64,000 nucleotides of DNA, from assembly GCF_014529535.1 (NCBI RefSeq), contig NW_023503327.1, positions 124,001-188,000 of the forward strand, in the 5' to 3' direction. The notes under the pieces were generated by a model. The model saw only the letters and a list, made by a program, of their open reading frames with translations, did not search any database and was not told where the DNA came from. Of the stretch, positions 58,708 through 64,000 are shown piece after piece (position 1 is the stretch's first letter; each line of letters opens with the position of its first letter). Origin of the DNA: Bradysia coprophila (Eukaryota > Arthropoda > Insecta > Diptera > Sciaridae). The translations under genes and the position numbers were made by a program.

Positions 58708-61700
58708 ATGGCTAATTCTAGAAGTGAAAATGCTCCAGAAAACTTTTTAATTTCTTCATCCAATGACATCAGTCACTTCTCCAATCATCTGAAATGCCAA
58801 CTGTGTATGTTACCAAAACAATCGTTTCATTGCGCGGCCTGTATCACTACTGGCAATTTCATACATTCCAATAATCCCCACGAACGGTGAGTGTGAATAT
58901 TTTGCTGCGCCATTTTTCATTTGTGCGACAACCAAAACACCAAAAAAACTGGTTGCATTCAATGGATGTGAACGTTCCTGAACCATTTGCATCTCGTCTG
59001 TTACAGGTTCGCCGAGAAGCAGCTGAACTACTTGAACATTAAATCGTCTCACAAAGCACTGGACACAAGATGTAGCCAATTGTTGCACAATCGAATCATC
59101 GCAGAAAATCTTAGCACTCAAATCAAACGGAAAAAGGAACGAATCTTCTATCTGCATCGACTGTTGGAGGAACGCAGGGCCAAGCTAAAGGTGAGCAAAG
59201 AATTCAGATCGGAAATAACAAAGAAGAATGGCGAAACAAAGAACAAAATTCCGCACTACGAACACAATGTCAACGATTTGATCGATTTTGTGGAGAAACG
59301 TAACGAAAAGAACGAACAGCTGGACAAAGACCGTACACGATTGCAGCAAGAATTGAAACTGCGCGTCATTCACAACATCAATCTGCTGATCAAGTACATC
59401 TTTCCCATATCGGAGACCATTTCGAAATCGACCAATGTTTCCGAATCGTCTCGAACGCCCGACATGGTCGCCCTGGCTGAAGCCACACATACGGCATATG
59501 TGAAGGGTAAATGGGTGCTGCAGGACAGTCAAAATGAACGGCAATACATTATCGTTGCGCCGTCGTTGCCTGGAAACGGTGACTATTCGGCGTACATTGA
59601 GTGGATGGACAAGCATAAAGACGGTGTGCCGAGTACTGGAGCGAATGAGACGCTGTCCAGTACGAACAATGCGTATCGAATCAGTGCTGCGCTCACATAC
59701 ACCGCTCAGTTTGTGCATCTATTGAGCTACTATTTGGATGTGCGGCTACCTTACAACGTTTTCTATGCGTAAGTGAATTGTGCCACTTGTCTCGCGGAAG
59801 ATTTTTTTTTTTAAATTTTTTCTCTTTTCGTTTCCAGCGATTTTTGCAAGAAAGAATTGTCCGAACAAATATTTCCGCGAAAGGTGGCCCGCCTAAATGC
59901 CAACATACTTTATCTGTGTTACACGCAACGAGTGAAATTAAATAGTTTATGTCCAACGCACACACTAGAAAATATTCAGCGATTATTAAGTCCAGAGTAC
60001 AGTGACCTCGGCAGAATTGGTGCTGTTGATGTTTCGGATGGTTTTCGTGACATTGATTCGCAATTACTGCAGGATCTATTGACGGGCGGCGATGACAAAT
60101 CTGACGGTGAGTTGAGTGGAAACAAAAAAAGAAAACTTTGATTTTGCATGGCAATCGTTCGGTCAGTCGGGGCGAAGGAACAAATTTCTGAACTGAAGCT
60201 AATTCGTTGAGGCCAGCATTGGGTATCGAATCCGAAGGGGAATTGGTTTTGCTTAATTCGAAATGGTTGAGCATTTTTAACATTTTTAATTTCTCGTCCA
60301 ACATACCTACTGAACCAAGGCAGCTGTATTGACTGAACCCATTTAGAAAGGAGTCTGTTGGCATGCACTGACCTGTTTAGTTTAGTCAGAATTAAATGTT
60401 ATCATTTGTTCTCAGGCCTGAACTGGCCATAGTGGGTGATCTGCGTCGACCGTCAGAAATCAATTTACACTGCAATATCAGAAAAGCCGTCAGATAGCAG
60501 GTCCAGTACGGTTTTTTCTACAACTTTTCTTTTTAAATGTTAGGAGAGCCCTACCGAGACTGATAGTAAGTCATTGTATATCTCAACCGTCTCATATCGT
60601 AGAAAATCAAGATTGGTGTCAAATGAGGTATGCAATTTTATTGAAAGGTCTGTCGTGCCGGCCAAGTCAATCTATCGAATTTTCACCTTGCCACGAGATG
60701 TGTGACGGCTGAGATATACACTAAGACTACCGAAGTTATGATTTTCGTATCAGATAGTGTAACATAATGTCGCTTAGATTTCAAACAGTGATCTTATGAG
60801 GGACTTTTATGCACATAGACTATCTGTCGGTCTACTAAAGTACAATTGTAAAAACCGAAAATTATGACAGATTATGCTATAAGTTGAAGGAAAAGATAGC
60901 TAGAGACCAGTAGAATTGCAATCAGGCCCGGACAGACCATATGGTTCTAAATTTAGAGTCTGAGGAAGTATTGATAGACCTGTTATTAAAACAAAAAGCG
61001 AAAGGTACTGTTGATACAGTGCGGGAAGTACTTGCAGCAAAAGTAGTTAAAGTAGTAAAAAGACCATCGATACGAAAAGTGAACATCGGCTACTCGACTC
61101 GTAAAATGATTGGAGGTGGTGTCGTTTCTTAAATCGACTAAATTTGTCACATCGAGGAGGGAGGGAAATAAAGACCGAAAAGTAGCATTAATGTGACGCT
61201 TTCCTAGGAAATGGTTTCAATTTGAGGATTCCATCAATCAAAGAATGGCAATGTTAATCCACAAGGAAATCTTTTTCATCCGATTGAACTTGCATCTCGT
61301 CACATTTTTTGCCAATTTCATGTCCATTCGACTGTTTTTTTTATATCTTTCTGATCTTTCGCACGCAGAGACGCGATCGTAGACAACGCGTTATCGTAGG
61401 AAACGATACAGCTTTGATAAAAATTCGTTTCAACTCATTCAGAAAATCAACTTCGGTGACACACAAATCTGCCCTACACACGGTGTCCTTGAATCAGAAT
61501 GAAGTTTTATGGAAAGGTATACCCACAAGCTTACTTCAAAAATGAATAGTGGTAGTTGACTACCAAAGTGGTAGTTGACTACCAAAGTGGTAGTTGACTA
61601 CCAAAGTGGTAGTTGACTACCAAAGTGGTAGTTGACTACCAAAGTGGTAGTTGACTACCAAAGTGGTAGTTGACTACCAAAGTGTTAGTTGACTACCAAA

Positions 61701-62402
61701 GTGGTAGTTGACTACCAAAGTGGTAGTTGACTACCAAAGTGGTAGTTGACTACCAAAGTGTTAGTTGACTACCAAAGTGGTAGTTGACTACCAAAGTGGT
61801 AGTTGACTACCAAAGTGGTAGTTGACTACCAAAGTGGTAGTTGACTACCAAAGTGGTAGTTGACTACCAAAGTGGTAGTTGACTACCAAAGTGGTAGTTG
61901 ACTACCAAAGTGGTAGTTGACTACCAAAGTGGTAGTTGACTACCAAAATGGTAGTTGACTTCCAAACTTCACAAGGGATTCAAATTAGTTGACTCGAAGT
62001 GGAGCTTTTATTAAAAATTTAGTTTGCTGGAGGGACACCGTATACAACGCAACGCATAAAAAATATACTCTCTCTCTCTTTTGCACTAAATTTTTTATGC
62101 GTTGAAGGGCAGAAATGCAGATCTTCATCTCTCGCAATATTTTGATCTTTTCGACCTCGCAATTTCTTGACGGACGACTGTATGTACCTTTATCATCCTT
62201 TACCAATAATTTGTTTTTTTTTTCAGATGAAAATTCATTCCAAAACGAATGGGAAGCGATTCAACACTATCCGCAACTGGAATCGTCTATAATTCCACTA
62301 CAAATTCAAAACTCTCAGCAAATAACGAGCATGGCCGGTGGTATTATGAACAATGCCGTTGCGTCAGTGTCTTCGTTGTGGCGATGGACTACCGGAAGAT
62401 GA
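58708..62402 (+). CDS. Atg14: Atg14 (Barkor), autophagy-specific PI3-kinase subunit
   Basis: Four exons (58708-58886, 59007-59768, 59838-60106, 62227-62402) give 461 aa; human ATG14 has 492. The N-terminal paired CxxC motifs are present (C30, C33, C42, C45 in CQLCMLPKQSFHCAAC). A coiled coil follows at about residues 75-165 (KRKKERIFYLHRLLEERRAK; LIDFVEKRNEKNEQLDKDRT). The conserved body includes ALTYTAQFVHLLSYYLDVRL, PYNVFYADFCKKELSEQIFP and VARLNANILYLCYTQRVKL. The last exon encodes a BATS-like membrane-binding tail ending GGIMNNAVASVSSLWRWTTGR. Atg14 brings Vps34-Vps15-Beclin 1 to the ER for autophagosome initiation. The last intron (2.1 kb) holds a 19-bp minisatellite. The start is the first ATG after the short upstream region; no earlier in-frame ATG is seen. 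Confidence 0.95.
60108..61547 (+). other. Atg14: Atg14 intron 3, non-repetitive left part
   Basis: The intron sequence carries one possible MITE relic (TGTATATCTCAACCGTCTCA near 60577 against GACGGCTGAGATATACACTA near 60704, inverted). The 63-codon ORF at 60941-61132 and the 78-codon ORF at 61309-61545 have no recognisable motif. Confidence 0.45.
61548..61965. repeat. 19-bp minisatellite in Atg14 intron 3
   Basis: About 22 nearly identical copies of AGTGGTAGTTGACTACCAA. Only a few units vary (GTGTTAG at about 61683 and 61759, AAATGG and TTCCAA in the last units). Each unit contains the near-palindrome TGGTAGTTGACTACCA. The two GTGTTAG variants lie 76 bp (four units) apart. Confidence 0.95.
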
Positions 62403-64000
62403 GAAAAATGTGTCGATCTCTTTGCAATTTTTTTTTACGAGAAATTTATGTCGAAATTTAGCGCTGAATGGCAGGCGAACCATTTTCTTTTCTTCAAATT
62501 TTCTAATTTTCCAATTATTTTATTACTTTCTTATCAATCGATTTCGTTTCGTCAATATTTGTTGGTTAAGTAAATTGGTGCCGTTTGAATCCAGTCGTTT
62601 GGTTCCAAAAAAAAAAATTTAAAATTTTTAGTTTCGTAACTGAATTCGTTACCTCTCTCCGATGAAATAATTTGGCCGCTTTGTCTTTAAACAAATTAAC
62701 AGGTTGCCACTCTTCAGGACAATATTTAAGCAATCTGTTGCAGATCGTAGCTTTTTTACAGGACGATGTTTGCAACGTTCCTTTTTGACGTGCACAACCA
62801 TGTCGATTACAGCGCTTGGGCTATTTATTAGATTTTTTTTTGTTTTACCTACTACCGTGCATAGTTGCAATGTTTATATGTAGTCGTAGCTGTAATATTT
62901 CGTTGGTCGTTGGCAGCAAAAATTTTCTATTTTTCTTGTCCAGTTCCTGGAGTCACTGTGTTTTGTCTCTACTAGTTCCGATTCAAATACTAATTGATAC
63001 GAATTGACCTGATACCTCACGTTCACGAAGTGAAATTGTAGCGATCGGTGGTCATGAAAAATGAACAACGCTTATGACTTGACATGAACCGTGATTGAAT
63101 AAGGAACTGTCGTGAATAATGTTTGAAATCAAAAGTTTTGTTGGAAGGCTATTCCTGCCTGACCAATCAAATTTTTGACCTTCAAATCGGCAGCCACGAC
63201 AGAACTTTCAAATAAAAATTTCATTTTCAAACTTCCTTTTTTCATGCGGCTCCACTACATTTTGTAGACACTTGGGACTAGGGCTCGACCGACGAAATTA
63301 GGCGCCACATTTTAAACTAATCAGACTTGGTGATATTAGTGAAATTCTTGGTTGGAGTTGTAGTGAGAGCTTTTGCGACCCTTTCCTTTCATACTGAATA
63401 TAAACACTAACTGTGACGGTGGTGTTCGTAGAAGGGTCCGCGCAATGCAATATTTTCTTCTTCGTTTTTCTGCACATACGAATTCAGTACGGACATCATA
63501 ACTATAGTTTTCGACAATCATGGGTGCGAGTTAGCATAGCGCCTGTGACGCAAGTCCTATTATATACTCCACACACAATTTACAGTAGAATGAGTGCCGA
63601 TGATAACGATATATCATCCGTAGCACTAATTCATTTTAAGTTTATTTTTAAATACAAATCGTCAAAGCTGCGATTGAAGAAAACCGATTAAATATTCACC
63701 GATAAAGTAAACAAGCGAGGCCTATTATTCGGACACGGTGCGGTGACTAATACCTACGAAGTCGTCTTGTTGAGATTATTTCTGTTCTGGTAAATGTTAA
63801 CCGTTTCTGATCTAACTGTTCAGCCAAATAATATTGGATTTTTGACATGGAAACGCTCACATAAAATGGTGTACTTTCTGCTCGATTGTCCATGACCAAG
63901 GGCTCATTGGAGAGGTAATGACAGTCGCTGTGAGAATTTTATAATTTCGTTCATAAATTCTGCCCAGCGACACGGCTATAACAAACTGTGATATTTTGAT
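62403..64000. other. Atg14 3' UTR and intergenic, nothing recognised
   Basis: The first 100-200 bp probably belong to the Atg14 3' UTR. Beyond this only short AT-driven frames occur. The word CACGGTGCGGT at 63734-63744 equals the terminal word of the palindromic element in alphabet intron 3; with no second end in the window, it may be chance or a solo end. Confidence 0.4.

Noticed and set aside
59185-59718. 177-codon minus-strand ORF
   Set aside because: It is antisense to Atg14 exon 2, whose plus-strand product is clear; the antisense frame is a by-product of codon bias.
63330-63355. GTGAAATTCTTGG, which resembles a small-subunit rRNA motif
   Set aside because: Only 13 bases match and no further rRNA sequence surrounds it.

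Overview
This is an AT-rich eukaryotic nuclear window from an insect, most likely a dipteran. Conserved genes have mostly short GT-AG introns (about 60-90 bp), a pickpocket-type DEG/ENaC channel is present, and the Hippo adaptor Salvador and PP2C Alphabet have insect-like organisation. The repeats look nematoceran (midge or fungus-gnat like), but the species is not decided by what I can see. I rebuilt the gene models by reading exons and splice sites by eye; in the multi-exon genes the exon phases close to one uninterrupted reading frame.

Layout. 1-3.05 kb: a minisatellite and a 5'-truncated LINE. 3.4-5.3 kb: LACTB2-like metallo-beta-lactamase and an unidentified 130-aa helical protein, both on the minus strand. 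8.7-16.3 kb: a ten-exon pickpocket channel gene whose introns hold two large palindromic elements. 17.1-18.1 kb: LINE and foldback fragments. 18.8-20.9 kb: Integrator endonuclease IntS11 (minus). 21.2-23.2 kb: a MITE cluster. 23.7-26.4 kb: salvador (plus), tail to tail with a 115-aa membrane microprotein gene (27.1-28.2 kb, minus). 29.5-32.1 kb: UTP25, a ribosome-biogenesis factor (plus). 32-41.5 kb: about 9 kb without coding sequence but with repeats and a LINE relic; part of it is probably the 5' untranslated intron of the next gene. 41.6-48.6 kb: the PP2C phosphatase alphabet (plus), with two foldback elements in its introns. 49.7-51.4 kb: a non-autonomous hAT element with a perfect 8-bp target duplication. 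51.7-57.9 kb: minisatellites, MITEs and SRP14 (minus). 58.1-62.4 kb: an orphan von Willebrand A exon (minus) and Atg14 (plus).

The host genes are housekeeping and signalling genes of unrelated pathways: snRNA processing, rRNA processing, SRP, autophagy, Hippo signalling, stress-kinase dephosphorylation and ion transport. There is no operon-like grouping. The most distinctive feature is the non-coding part. At least six palindromic (foldback) DNA elements of 0.2-2.5 kb lie in introns and spacers. One is TA-flanked with Tc1/mariner-like ends and has amplified a satellite inside itself. Another carries the same open reading frame in both arms. Other points worth a check are a GC-AG intron next to a 20-nt exon in LACTB2, a 16-nt microexon in the channel gene, three ATGs in three frames at the alphabet start, and a run of Y-x-N motifs in Salvador. 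I recognised no retroviral, Polinton or other virus-like element, and no tRNA, rRNA or CRISPR.
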